The position numbers and the translations under genes are program-made. This document shows positions 48,241 to 61,678 of a stretch of DNA of 64,000 nt, piece by piece. The stretch comes from Lepisosteus oculatus (taxonomy: Eukaryota > Chordata > Actinopteri > Semionotiformes > Lepisosteidae), in the NCBI RefSeq assembly GCF_040954835.1, contig NC_090703.1:19791444-19855443 (forward strand), written 5' to 3'. Position 1 is the stretch's first letter. Every line of letters begins with the position of its first letter. The notes under the pieces are model-generated. The model saw only the letters and a program-made list of their open reading frames with translations, searched no databases and was not told the origin of the DNA.

Positions 48241-48289
48241 GTAGCCTTCCTACTGAGACGTCCTGAAAACTGCAGCTGCTTCCCAGCAG

Positions 48290-48379
48290 GACCTGTGAGG
48301 ATTCATCCCCAGGACACCTCAACGATGTGCGACTGCTTTCACCTGGCCTTCCCCCACTGGGAAGGCCCGCCGGCCTCTG
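48290..48379 (+). CDS. ahnak2: AHNAK2-like first coding exon (ATG at 48325; partial gene)
   Basis: ATG at 48325 starts MCDCFHLAFPHWEGPPAS, after which the sequence reads TCTG|GTGCGC, a usable though weak donor at 48379/48380. Human AHNAK2, as I recall, begins MCDCFH..LP.WPGTPGS and splices after 18 residues, so start, length and boundary agree. The pattern [LF]PxWxGxxxS also occurs near the AHNAK N-terminus, just ahead of its PDZ domain. AHNAK2 is a giant scaffold-type protein; this exon gives only its N-terminal tip. A candidate acceptor (TTCCCAGCAG) precedes 48290. Without splicing the frame stays open to 48543, but that translation is not family-like. The PDZ exons and the giant repeat exon are not seen and must lie to the right. 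Position next to divergent CLBA1 supports the call. Confidence 0.65.
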
Positions 48380-51300
48380 GTGCGCTTTTACTTCTTCTAT
48401 TTCTCTTCCATGTTTTTGTAAATCTGCGCTGGTGGAGTGATGCTGTGCAGAGGTTGACTGCAGTGTCAACTCCCTCTATGTCCTGCAGTCTGCTGGGTGT
48501 GTCTGCGTCTCTAGTGCAAAAAGCCAGGGAAGGAGGAAGGTGAAGGAATAAGAACTGCAAAAAAAAAACTTGTGCACTTTCACAGCATTGTTCCTTCGTG
48601 GGAATTGATCAACACTAATGTGAATGTTTTCAGGGGGCTCTTTCAGGTGCTCCGCAGCGAATTACCTTTAATTACTAGTGTAATGAGTATCAGCACTTTT
48701 CTTGCTAGATGTTGCTATTTCACAGCTCAAACAGGACTTTCTGATTCCACCCACTACCTTACACAACTTCCAGTTTTAAAATTGGAATTAAGATGGGTGT
48801 GGTTATCTGTATTTTTTTCTGATCATTAACAATGTCATTTTCTAAACAAATTAATATTTGCATGTTGCACAGGTAGCTTTGATGTTGCATTTTCCTTAGA
48901 GTATTTGTATGTTAATGAAATTGACGCTTAAATTTTTTGGACGGGAAAGTTTTTAATTATTGATTATGCTTTGGCTTTTTTACAAGAATTAAGAATTAAT
49001 TTAGAGAATAAACTACATTTAAAAAACTTTTTTTAAATATAAATAACAAATATATAATTAAAGTAAATGCTTCTAGACAAACACCTTTGAATATCTGTGG
49101 TGCTATCAACAGATTAAATGCATTGATATCTGAAAACATACATTTACTTGTACTACTGAGCTATTATGAAAGTCTTGTTTGGATAAGGATTATAATGTTA
49201 TGCATTTATTCTTCAGCTGAGGTGTGTGGAACATTGGAATTTTAGCTGTGCACTTTCAAGCTACAGTAGACAAGGTTCAGTTCAGGAAAACATTAAAAAA
49301 TGCATTGTTCATATTGTCTGAGATCAATACAGAAAGACAAACACAAAAAACAGGCAAGAGAGAAACATTGTTGCAAATGAGAACAGCAGACAGTGGCACC
49401 AAATTGCTGCTCTTCTATAGCTTTTCTTCAAGCCAAAAAACCAACTGCATTGCCTCTTATACAGAAGATTTAAAAATACGTGTAAAACTATTGTTGCATT
49501 GTAATTCTCTGTGCTAAGTAATTTCAGTTTCCAACACAGAAATATCAGTTTTCTAATTTCAAAGAATAGGATCAAGTACTTATAACTAATTTATCCAAAT
49601 ATTCTGTTTTTAGTAAACATTACTTACTAAAAAAACTTTAAGTGAAAAGGTTGTGATACATGCTAAAGAATCATTTAATCATTTTTTTTCTGCTGTTGTT
49701 GTATTCATACAGCTTCCTACCTTTACAGTCTTTCACCACAGGGATATGGTGGGGAGCTGTGTCAGTGTGTAAGGAGTAAAGGAACAAGCTGGGGATCATT
49801 TTACTCTGAAAAGTAACAAACAAAGAAGGATAAACACAACATTTCAGACGTGTGACACTCCATAGCAGAAATGTTGTGCTTTTTCTTTTGTTTGTTTTTT
49901 TACTGAGAAAAAGTTTTTTAACAGTGAGCTTTGACTTCCTTGACTTATTTTCAAAAGGTGGGTCCATTATGATGTCATAAAGCACTGAAACTGGTTTAAG
50001 GGTGGAGACAGGCAGCTTTCCCTTATTGTTCTAAATCGCACCACGACACTTCAGAAATGCACTGCACATTTCACCCACAATAACTGCCTCTGCTAACAAG
50101 TAAACCTGTCTGGCTTTGATTCTATGAATCATGCCTGTTGAAAGTGTTGAAAGTGTTTGATTAAGAGTGGAAAGAAATTTGTGCTTCTAACTTTGGGTGC
50201 ATCCATACCGTATGTAAGACGCAAGGGTTTGTCAGTGCAGCAGTGCTGAAAGAGAGGGAATATGCTTTGGGGGTGTCAGTTGCAGGAACGGCACAGTGTG
50301 CCCATCAGCACTAATCTCCAACAGAACTACCAAAATACATGGAGCTTCCGTGATTAATCCAGTCATTAATGCCACAATCAGCACAGATCTCAAAACTTCT
50401 GCACTGGAATAACAACAGTGATTAACGCAATTTACTGTCTTTGCCCTATCATGATAGAGCACTGCAGTTTGTGCATCAGAATGCTCTATGGAGTGATGTC
50501 TCCTCTGAATCTTCTGACCAATCCTTCTTCAGTGGAGTGTTTGGCAATGACAGGTCAGGCGTGATCTGTGTAACAGTAGTAGCACAATGGTGATGGGAGC
50601 CATTAATTTCACCTTGAAGAGCTAGCTTGTTACTGTACGTGATGGCCCCACTCCACAGTGTTGAGATGACAATGTTTTGAGCTCTGTTCCACCCAATTTT
50701 ATTCCAGCACCAAATTTTGTATAATCTCTTAATTTTTCCCACATAGGGTCAATTAAGACTTTTTCTGCTATTCTGGGAAGTAGGACATGCACCGAACCAC
50801 TAAATTACCTTACTGGATCTTCCTAATCAAGGCCCTGATGCACTAATTTAGTTGTAGTATTGAGGGTTTTAAAAACAATATGTTCAGATAGCTTCACAAC
50901 TCTTCAAAATATTTTTATGTTAATACTACTCTATATACAGCTATCTGGATATGTCAAATATTGCAGAACAAATTGTTATTTTTAAGACTATCTGAATATA
51001 ATGTCTGCTGTTTTTATCTGGTGATAGCTTGGGATATAAACCTGTTAATATTAACCTGTTGATCCATGAAGTGAAATGGTAAGGGTTTCCTTCTCAATCT
51101 TCTTTGATGAAGATCAACCAATGAAGCAGTGAAAAACAGATCCTAAATGCTCCCATATTAAGGTTCCAGTTTCAACTCGTGCTGCACAGATTACAGCTGA
51201 CAACTGAGAACTAAGCAGAAGTATTCTTTCTTTTTTTTAATTCAATTTGCTTCTTACCCTGAGAAGAACTACTGAAAACTGTTGTCTCTGTGGCGAAAGT

Positions 51301-54300
51301 GGTGTGACATAACCAGCATCACTGCATTCTGTTGGTAGTGAGAACGTCAGAATATATTCTTCAATTTAATCTACAGCACACAGGAATTCTATTCAGAGAT
51401 TAAATACAGCACTGCATTGGTGGAAATTTTGATTTTTCAGAAAAGAAACTCAGTATTATAGTGCACTGATGTAATACATTTGTATTGTAACAGGTCATGC
51501 TAATGTTCCAACTATTAGCACTGACCACAAACCATCGCTGACCATACTATCTTTAGCTTTAACTAGAACAGACATACTGTCATTTGCAAAGACTTCCAAA
51601 TCTGCAGTTGCTAAGCTAAATCTAGACTTTCATTATTGCTTTTGGCACTTAGGTAAATCGTAAAGTTTCTGTTTTTTCCAACTGAGGATGTCATGTGATC
51701 TGAAACGAGACCAGGGGTACTATACAGTGTGTTGTAGACACAGGTTGAAAATATCTGACATTAAAATTTAAGAGAATTGTAGCACTTGGACCAGGCCTTG
51801 TTATTTCAGAAAACTCTAAAACAGAGATTTTGAAATGTGCATTTGAAATTGGAATGCTTTAACTGGTGAAGTAACTGATTTAATCACATTTACTGGCACC
51901 TAATGTTCCAGCAAAAATGCGAGAATATGTTCCTGAAAAATAATTTTCTTATTTTATTATTAACTATTTACATTCAACCAGATATTTCTGACTCTCGCTG
52001 CTTAGCTTTTCACTTGGGTAGATAATCAGCAAACAGAAAAGCATACACACCTAAAGATATAATCAGAGCATTTTAGATAGATAGCTTTTTTGCAGTGATT
52101 CTGTAACTATGAAAAAATTAAACAATCTGTCTGGTCTTACAGATTCCTGTGAATATGAATCGAGACGAAAACCTCAGTCTGAAGTTAACGTTAAATATAC
52201 CCCCCTGGTGTACTTGAATATTCCTGAGAAACAAAAAAACTGACAGTGGCTGTGCGCTTTCAGCAGCAATGTGGAACTGGCTAAACCCATTCAGAAATGG
52301 GTGGGGTGACTCCCGAGTGGCTCAGCCAAGGAAGTCTTTATTGGACAGATCACGGATTTGAAATGGGGATACAGTTTGTCATCATTTGACAATGATCAGG
52401 GTTCCCTGGACATTAATGCACAGCTGGTCCCAGTCAGCTTGCTGCACAGCAGTGATGCCTGTAGGTGTCCATCAGCTCACAGTGTTACCAGAGAAAGGCT
52501 TGCAGAGGGATAAGACACTAGCCAACAGCTAGCACACGTTTTCTAAGGTATGATTCTGTAGTCTTCTCTCTCCTGCTCTGGCCTGAAGGTTATATCTGTT
52601 GTTCTTAAAGTACAGTAACTGCTTGATGATGAGATCCTTAAATCAATTAGCTGCTAAAGACCAAATGAGCTGAAAAACCAAACCACAGTGGGCTTACCTG
52701 TGACAAACAATTGGCTGTTCTCACACTCCGAGATATAAAAATAAAAATAAATGGGGATTTGTAATGAATGCAACAGTGTGGAGACTAACAGGTGTCCTTG
52801 CCTGGTAACACGCTGTAAAGATTCTATTTGACACCCAGTGCCTCATGCGCTTTGTATGAGTTGGAAAACAATACAAAAACAGGCAAGTAGCTTGACAAAC
52901 ATGACTTGAGAGATGCTCCTGTGTGCTGGTGGTCTTCAGCAGAGAGCCAGCAGAAAAAAAAAACATGCATTCCCTATAACTGTGACAGCTGAATATTGAA
53001 ATAGGTCTTAAATTGCACTTTTCCCATCTACACTAAATTCCCATTGAAGTTATGTATTAGGTTTAGCATCTCTTTTCTCTGTAGCTGTGAGACTCCAGCA
53101 TTACTGAAAAGACTATTAGTGAGCTGTTCATGGTTTGCCTTGGCAAAGTCTTGATTATTTGTTAGAACAGGCCCAAGAATAAAAACTGACATTAGCTCAG
53201 TCTTTGGCACAGACTGTGACAAAGAGCAGAGCAGGTCTGAAATAAGGGCGAGGACGAGCAGGGTGGGATGTTCTGAGGGAGAATGTCTTGTGGCTTCATG
53301 TGTGAGTGTTTGCTGTGTGAAATGTTTATGATTTCCAAAACTTTACACATGCGATATGAAGTGCAATCCAGAGTATGAGGAACTTGGCTAATTAATTACT
53401 TGTTCGTTCAATGGTGATTTAAAGTGCTTTTCCATGAACCATGCAAGAAAATGCATATTTTCACGATGAAGTTACAGCTCGCTTTGTTGTGAAATTTAAT
53501 GTTAAAAAATAACATTTATTTTATTGTTATTTTAGTGAAAACATTTTTAGTTAAGTTTGATTTTAGTTATTTATTTGAATACGGGGTGCTGTATGGTGAT
53601 GTTGTCCTTTAAGGCTATCAGGATTGCTGAAAAAGGCTAATCATTTTGAAACAAAACGTGCCCTTCCTAAACTCACCTCATCGCCACTTTAAAACGGAAC
53701 TAGCTCTAGACGGGATACTGCACATGGTCAATTGTTTATATTATTTTTACGCTTTCCACCAAAACAAGATCACTTATAGATGAGCAATAGCAAAATAAAA
53801 CTGTAGTTTTGTTTATTTATTTTTTTTAGCTAAAGGTTCTTAGATAAATGCTTTACCATTGTCTTGCCTGGCTATACCATATAATCTGAATGGCTCACCT
53901 ACAATCATGTGGATTTTCAGTCCTGTGTTTTTTTAAATAGCATTCCTTTCAATAGCTTTTTGTAACCAAGTGAACATTATGAAAACAATAAACTTTTTAG
54001 AGGGTTATGGATGTAATCTCTACCATTAAAAATGTTTTCTCCCCCTAACTATAAACTGGTTCATTCGACTAATTTCGAAACCAATTAATGTCCTGTTTGG
54101 CTTTCACAGGTGTGCTTTCCAGATATGTACATGGACTTAATGAATTACATAGGTCCTAATTGTAAAACCCCAAAACACCAATCATGGACTTTGAGGTCAT
54201 CTGGCACATTATTTTAAGATACTTTTGAGACAGGTTTATCATATACTGTATATATATACAATACAAATACACACACCCGAAGAAGGCTCCAGAGCCGAAA

Positions 54301-56989
54301 TGTTGTGCTTCCTTTCTTTCATTGTTCCTTATCATATACAATATTACCTTACCCTGACTTCACCAGTGACAATGGTCAGTGATCTAAAGTGTTCATGAGA
54401 ATGTATAGGATGTGTTTCCATAAGTATTCATATAATGGAAACTAATATTAATTAACTGTTTCGCAAAACTGGGAGAGGAAGAACAGAGTAAAAAGACTTC
54501 TATGTCCTCCTTTTGCAAATATTGCATCATGTTGCACTTTTGTGGGTTCAGCAGCACGAGACTGCTGTCCAGACATTACATATATAGTTATTTTCTTATA
54601 AGATATATATCTAACAAGGAACACCTTCGGTATTTATGTTGTAAGTTTAAATCCGTAATCTTAAAATAGTGCCTTATAACATATTTTAATGAAACAGCTG
54701 TCCTTGGCTACTCCCATAATTAATAGTGACTACTGTATATGTTCTTAACATATACCATAAACCCAAAAGATGTTTCTTGTAAGGCCACATGGATAGCTAA
54801 GGAATTAAAATCAAATATTGACTAACTGACTGACTTAAAGTGAAGGGAACTAAGGAATAGTTTTGGTCTCATTTAAGTTGAATCATTTAACATGAAAATA
54901 TATTCCCCCTTTTCACCTGCCACACCTGCATATACAGTAGTTGGGCATTCTGTTAGATAAACACGGTACTGTATCAGCACACAGTCATAATGCTCTTTTG
55001 GGGATATTTATGGTGTTTGTTTCTTTTTCACTCACTTGTTCAGCTTATGCCACAGCATTTTTGTGTTTCTTTTCAATGAATTTAAGTTGAATTTGCATTC
55101 TGTGACATCTCCTATTGCATCGTCATCAGAGAAGGTTGAGACATTTTTACAGAATGAAGTTTGTTAATTAATGCCCTTACTTTCCATTTCAGTAACAATG
55201 TTCAGGTGGTCTCATAACTGCAACAATCAATTTTTATATAGAACAATAACAAATAAAATAATGTTACACTGACACAGTAATGTCATATAGAAAACATGCT
55301 CTGTGCGTCTGATTATACTGACTACATCCCAAAATAAAGATCTTGTACCAAACAAGAAATTTAAATGCATTTTTCCATCTGGAGGAAGCCAGATAGATAT
55401 CAAAATGTCTGAAATTATTAATATCAAGCATTTTCATATGCAAACTATTTTCATAGGGTGTCTGCCTTATCCAGATATTACCCATCTGAGGTACAGAAAC
55501 ATAGACTTGTGTATCTTGTAGCTCTTGAGTTAATACACTGCAAATGAAACCACATACCTGATTCATATGAATACTTCAAAAAGAGGAATTTAATTAGTAA
55601 CATTCCATAGATCATATTATCCATTCATAAAGATGGAACCAAGCTATTTTCAATTTATTAGACTTACATGTTTATTATTCATTATTATGTATTAGATCCA
55701 TTGTAATAGGCTCTGTCAATACAGGGAACATTTTGTAAAGCAAAATAAAAAAAAATGTGTTCGTATTGTAACGCCTATACGGCAAATATTTGAATAAGGA
55801 GTAACTCAAATGAAGGTAGTCATTCTATTAATACTAGATTTACTAGTCATTGAATAATAATATACTATCAAACCAGAGATTTATTAATAGTAAACCTTGT
55901 TAGTTTTTGCTTAAAGCTTTTCTTTAGGAACATTTTTAGAAAATGCTTATAATTTTTTTGTGACAAACTATATGCTGTTGAATAATAGAATTTGTCCCAT
56001 CTTAAGAGATGACTGATTGACTGAAAAGCAACTAGAAGATTTCAGAGAATTACAGCTATTAATTAAGTGCTTAGGCCTACATATTTCCAAAATTTGTATT
56101 TTTGCTGCCATAGTAAGACTCTTACCTTTTAGAAAATTGTGCTTAGAGGAATTTTGATACCAATCACATGAAAGTGATGTTGAAGGCTATAGTGTGATAA
56201 CTATCAATGAATTTGCTGCATATTTCCTTCTGTATAAATCCTAAAGTTTAAGCTGCCTTAAAACAGTCTTGTCACAGTAGGAAAGATGCTGGCTTTTAAA
56301 AAGATCTTCTTATTGAACCCTTGAGCTTTATAAAATATTAACGTTTCTTAAAATATTCAGTTTGTATGTCCTAATGTATTGTGTCTGTGTTTTTAGTTCT
56401 AAAAGCTGAATAACTGCTAGACACTCAAATTTTGAATTGCTAAATAGCTAAAATAATTTTAAAGCTTTCATTTTAGATTAAAATAAATAACATTTTTTTA
56501 AGGCATTTTGTACACCACAAGTACACTACCTGTTGTATCCACTCAACTAGTATTACAATAGTAATCTTTTAATGTGTCTTTCCTGATATTTGAACAATTA
56601 AAACCTTTTAAAAAATTGGGTGTACAAAGTCCTTTTCTCCTGTATTTTGTCAATAATACTTATGATATAGCCTATTTTCCAGTTTCACATAATAGTGACA
56701 AGGGAAGCATTAAAGAGTTTCCCTTTTGTACTTTGGATATCAAGCTTTTCGAAGTTTTATCCAAACACAATTTTTGTTAATTAATCACATGTAACAAGGG
56801 AAGTACAGTGTCCTTCAGGGTAACATTCTGTACAAACAGCCCTACTGTACAGCAGATCATGTAAAGAAGTGGGAAATTGCTTCACCACTTAATTAAGGAG
56901 GAACTTCTGTGGTTATTATTTCAACTTTTTTGTCTAAAACAAACCTGCTTTTGTGTCTATTCATGCAACTGGACGTTTCACTAGAATAA

Positions 56990-57065
56990 TATGAGTGAAG
57001 TACCATGTTCAAGCATATCACAGCAGTGTCTCACCCAGGACTTGAACCAACAACCTCCTATAGCA
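56990..57065 (-). repeat. V-SINE-like head fragment, degenerate
   Basis: The reverse text 'CAGCAGTGTCTCACCCAGGA' and 'CTTGAACCAACAACCTCC' matches the B-box region of the element at 5.66-5.87 kb. Confidence 0.6.
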
Positions 57066-57689
57066 GCTGCTATTGAAAAAGATCCGAACATAGAGATGCA
57101 TACCTTTCTGTGCTCGTTTTGGACTGAACAAGCTAGAAATGTCCTCCCGCATTGGAGAATGTTACTTCAACTTATTTTGTGTGGATACTGAAAACCATAA
57201 AGACTGTAATTTTGTGACCATTAAGCAGTCTAAATGTTGGTACTGACCTCAGTCAATATCGTGAGAGGAAAAAATACCCTTGAGATATAAATCTTGAAAA
57301 GTATGGGATGATAAAATATAAGTCAAGAACCTGGATACAATCACTGAAAAGGTTTCACTTTTTCTAGCCATCTACGCTTTATCCAGCTAAGATCCCAGTA
57401 AATGTCTATTTTACATGATAATGTTGTTCTGAGATCTGATGTGTAGAGACACAGTATTCAATATTGTGACACAATAATTACCTAAAGCCTCTCTACACGA
57501 TGCTATTTACATCTGCACTGAATATAGCAATGACGTTTCCCAGCTACCTCACACCCATAGAAAACCTGTAAGAAATGAATTACACAGTAGCAATGTATGG
57601 AGGTAATTCTATTCAAGCAACACATAATGGTTCATTGGGCAAGAGATTATCCTTGTTTTTAGGCATGAAGCAATCAGAGAGCACATGAC

Positions 57690-57865
57690 TCACCACTGCG
57701 GGTGCCAGTCCATCACAGGACCTATCACCAGTGCTGGTTCTCATTTATACAGTTGGGTGAACTTGAGCAACTGGGGTAGAATACCTCAATCAGGTCATAA
57801 AAGCAGTGTCTACTGCAATGATTCAAACCCACAAAGCACTGGTCACAAGTCCAGAGATTCACTAT
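57690..57865 (-). repeat. Degenerate tRNA-derived SINE
   Basis: 'GGGTGCCAGTCCATCACAGG' matches the family A middle in reverse, and 'GATTCAAACCCACAAAGCAC' is B-box-like. The rest is decayed. Confidence 0.45.
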
Positions 57866-59724
57866 TCAATTGGAATCACTTACAATTCATTTTACTACAA
57901 CTTCTAGTAAATACTTCTAGGCGAGTATAGATGTTTCCAGATACTTTAAAATTTATTTTTCTTTAATAATATATTTTAATTCAAGGAGAGTCAGGGGAGA
58001 CATAAGATGAAACCAGAGGCTCAACTTGGTGTGAACCGAATGGCTTGCATTTGGGGAATAATAAAAAAGAGAAAGGAGTACTGGCTCTTTAAAAACCTGT
58101 TGGATTCTGGTCCCCCTGGCCCAGAGCTGAGAAGTCCTGCTGCAGTACAAGAAGGTCAAAGGTTACAGGGCCAAGTGGAGCCAATCACCAAAGAAGGACT
58201 GACCTAACTTAATGTTCAACTTAATGTTCAGCTAAAAGTTCAGCTTTTTTTACCAGCTGGGGTCACCACCCTGTTAGATGACTGAATAATTGCCCATGCA
58301 AAGCCACATTCTCAGGCCTGCTCATTCATTCAGTCCAGTCCCTCCGTTTTCTACTTTACAGCCAAAGTAAATACCTAAGGCACTCAGTGAAGGGCAGCAG
58401 CTAGCCCTGCTGCAGAAAGACATGCTTTAAATTGCACAATTAGGTGCTGATGTGTCTATAATCTTCCAGCTGCTTTTAATTAAAACTAAGTGACACTCTC
58501 TTAAACTATCCAACAATAACAAGATGGGTTTCATAATGGCTTGGCTTTGCTCAAAGCTTTAAAACCCTAACAGAAATAGTTAGGTCATAATAACTTTGAT
58601 GGGAAAGAGGGCAGAAAGGTTACTATACTCAGAGAAATGCTGTTCACAAATTGTTACATTTGGGATGGAGAATGTATGCATTAAATAAACACCAAATAAC
58701 AGAATCTGAAAGTTACTTAAGCAAATACATCTGGTAGTAAACATGCCTTTAGGATCCTTCATTCAAGCTTTGGAATCTTGCATCATTTGATTGGTTGGAA
58801 AGTGTAATAAATGCTTCAGGCATCTGTGTTTTGACACACAAAGGAGGCATATAAAAAGTGGTCTCATAAACTATCCTTATTTAAATCTGCATTTTCTCAG
58901 TTAAGTGCCTCATTGTCAGTAATCAGATTCTACCCTTCCGCTTATCAATATTGCTTTACAGGATGTTGCTTTTCTTAATTAAATGGCTTGTAAGTGTTAT
59001 TAGAGCAGTGTCTGCACTTCTGATCACTTTGTAATAGTAATGACGGAGTAAAGAGCTCAGAAGATAGATACATGTGCTCAAGGCAGATCTGTTACAGTCA
59101 ATCTGCTGTACTAGTAATTTATATTGAACACATACAGTTTCAAGCAATGGCACTGAACCCTGTGTCTGAAACTTGGCTGTGCACTAATTGTTAGTGCAAT
59201 AAAGACTGCTTGAATACACTAGTAAGTGATATCTCTTTAAGCCATAAAAACTATCATCCAAGTGAGACACAGTTTACATATCATAAAGAATGACCTAATC
59301 CGAGATACAGGATGTCAATAGTTGTGCTTGCACTCATAAGGGATTATAGTTTGGATGCTACACTTTAAAAATGATATTTGCATTCTCAAGTAATAACTAC
59401 CCCCAGTTCGGAGAATTGTTTAGGAGGGTTTTGCGGAGTCAGGCTAAGAAGCTTTGGCTTAACACACTTGACTGAGTGTCAACCACCCAGCTTTGGGGCA
59501 AAAACATAAAGATCCCTATTCAAGGGGTGAAGCAAGGTGTGGCTGCACGGGTGGAGATGCACTGGAGAAAAGATGCAGGCAGGCAAGAGAGGGGCTCACT
59601 ATGGTATTTATAGCAGTTCAGGAAACAGCATCATGGATGATTATGAGTTAGAGCAACCAAGGTGAAGGAGGCTTCGGTTGCTGTCACCCATCCTGAACTT
59701 TCATTTAAAAATTCAATTTTTTAC

Positions 59725-60038
59725 TGATAATAATAATAATAATTATAATAATTACTTACACTTATATAGCGCTTTTCTGGACACTCCACTCAAAGCACTT
59801 TACAGGTAATGGGGACTCCCCTCCACCACCACCAGTGTGCAGCCCCCACCTGGATGATGCAACGGCAGCCATAGTGCGCCAGAATGCTTACCACACATCA
59901 GCCATCAGTGGGGAGGAAAGCAGAGTAATGAAGCCAATTAATTGATGGGGATTATTAGGAGGCCATGATTGGTAAGGGCCGATGGGAAATTTGGCCAGGA
60001 CGCTGGGGTTACACCCCTAATCTTTCGAAGAAACGCAG
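59725..60038. repeat. Dispersed repeat (family C) with an AT-rich trinucleotide border
   Basis: It begins with an (ATA)n-like run, then 'CTTATATAGCGCTTTTCTGG', 'CTCCACTCAAAGCACTTTAC', 'ACTCCCCTCCACCACCACCA' and 'GGCCAGGACGCTGGGGTTAC'. This text is familiar as a high-copy element of fish genomes. I cannot assign its class. Confidence 0.75.
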
Positions 60039-60486
60039 AGAAGTAGTTTAATTGAGTATAGTCTGCATAAAAAGACACCCAGGACCATTAACTGAAGTGG
60101 TCTGTCTGCAGTGTAGACACAATAAAGGCCAAGTTGAGTCTGGGCTTTGGCATTATTGAATTGTGAGAAGGATTCCCCAGGCTGTGATGCACATGACGTT
60201 GGCGTGTTGGGCATGAGTTTGCAGACATATCCTTGGCTCACCATGCAGCAACAAGGGCTATGATTCGCTAGACATCTGTTAAGAATTATCCTACAGGATC
60301 ACTGAGAGATACACCATGTTTCCAATCAGTTCTAGATCTCCTGTTATGCACAACAAAGCTTGCAACATGTCAGGTGAAATATGATTAAGACAGCAGGTAT
60401 GTGTGTATGCACAGGTCCCCATTCAGCTGCAGTTCTGGATATAGAGGTCTGCCATATTGATTAGCAGTTGGCAAATCCAAAAGAAA

Positions 60487-60565
60487 ATATATTATATTAT
60501 GTATTCATTATATAATATGTAATATATAATATATAATGTATAATATTATATTAATCATTTGTACA
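60487..60565. repeat. AT-only palindromic tract
   Basis: About 80 bases of nearly pure A/T built from TATTATA, TATAATATG and TAATATATAATA blocks, which can fold back on themselves. Confidence 0.7.
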
Positions 60566-61199
60566 TAAAAGTCACTTTTAGTTTCAGTCTCGTAATTGTC
60601 AGTGTTCACCAATAGCTTGACAAAAGGATAGCAATGGCTTGGCACAGACTGCAGAGACCGCTGGTGTGGTGCTGGTATGATGGCCTATTTCATTTGCAAA
60701 GCAGCTGCCAGAATGTGCATTTGACACTGTGCAGTGCAGTTACCATAGAGAACAACCAGCAGCTACCACAGAGAACAGCCAACAGTTACCCCCCACCTCC
60801 GACTCACCTACTGTATTCAGACTAAAACCGGAATGACACTCTTCCCTTCCTCGAGCCTTGGGAACCTTTCACACTTTCAGCTGCATTCATGTTCTCTACT
60901 GTCACCACACAGGGCTAGGGTCTCAATAGAAACTGTAGGTACTAAACAGACCAATAAAATGGCTCTGTAACTTAAAAAAAATGTTTTAATTTTTTTTTTA
61001 TAAAATGTTTATTTTTTACAACTATTTCTCCTGTTCTACAAATTGAGAAAACGAGTAACATGCCTGGAATTTTTAACCCAAAGATTTGAGAAAGGTGTAA
61101 GGGATAGGGTGGCAATATTAGTTGTGAAAGATACAAAGGCAGGAGGGTTGTTTACACGGTTCGGAGATATGCTATCTCACCTTAGAGCTTTTTAAAACT

Positions 61200-61678
61200 C
61201 AATCTCCACCCTGCAGACATGCCTTTAAATGGGTGAGAAAACACGTTGACAATGCCCTGATAGCACCTGGCTCCAGATCCCGCTCTGAGGGAAAGGGAAT
61301 GGTGTAACTGCTCACACTGCTCTGACTCACTGCCCCGGAGCTCAGAGGAAGAGAGGAGCCTTCGCTGCTTCTGCTACACTTGCAGCTGTGCTGCGTTTGT
61401 CTACAGCTCAATCAGCTCCAGGGACTTTCTCAGCTCTCGGGTGCTATACAAGTCTAACAGCAGGAAAGCAGCCAAGACAGGGGCTTAAACAACCCATATT
61501 TGTGCTGAGGAGGACGTCCCTCACTCACCCTTACCAACAAGAGCAACTATTTTGGCCAGCTCTGGCTCAGTTGCCTCTGGGAGTCTGGTAAAGCAAGACT
61601 CAGGACTGAGGAACTAAGGGCTCACTTCAACTTCAGGGCCAGTTGCTACAAATTCAGGGTGTTTTATTGTTACTACAG
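61200..61678 (+). promoter_or_regulatory. Candidate alternative promoter and non-coding exon with strong donor
   Basis: GC content and CpGs rise here compared with both flanks. The segment ends in TTACTACAG|GTAAGCC, a near-consensus donor at 61678/61679. A weaker donor (GAGTCTG|GTAAAG) lies near 61588. On the + strand this could be an alternative untranslated first exon for AHNAK2 or the start of a separate non-coding RNA. No long family-like ORF is present. Confidence 0.3.

Larger units (their letters stand above)
30816..48289. other. Intergenic DNA or 5' intron of AHNAK2
   Basis: Mostly AT-rich sequence with scattered SINEs (listed separately), a paired hairpin at 32.88-33.00 kb, a (TTACTG)n stretch at 37.52 kb and a diverged duplication at 43.0/43.9 kb. 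I found no exon I can support. ORFs such as 36740-37177, 35567-35761 and 34783-35154 show no family resemblance and partly overlap SINEs. An untranslated AHNAK2 first exon could lie anywhere here or near 29.3 kb. Confidence 0.4.

Noticed and set aside
48295..48543. Reading the AHNAK2-like exon through as an 82-codon small protein
   Set aside because: After the first 18 residues from 48325 the translation becomes an unrelated hydrophobic/basic stretch, and the recalled human splice point falls exactly at the change.
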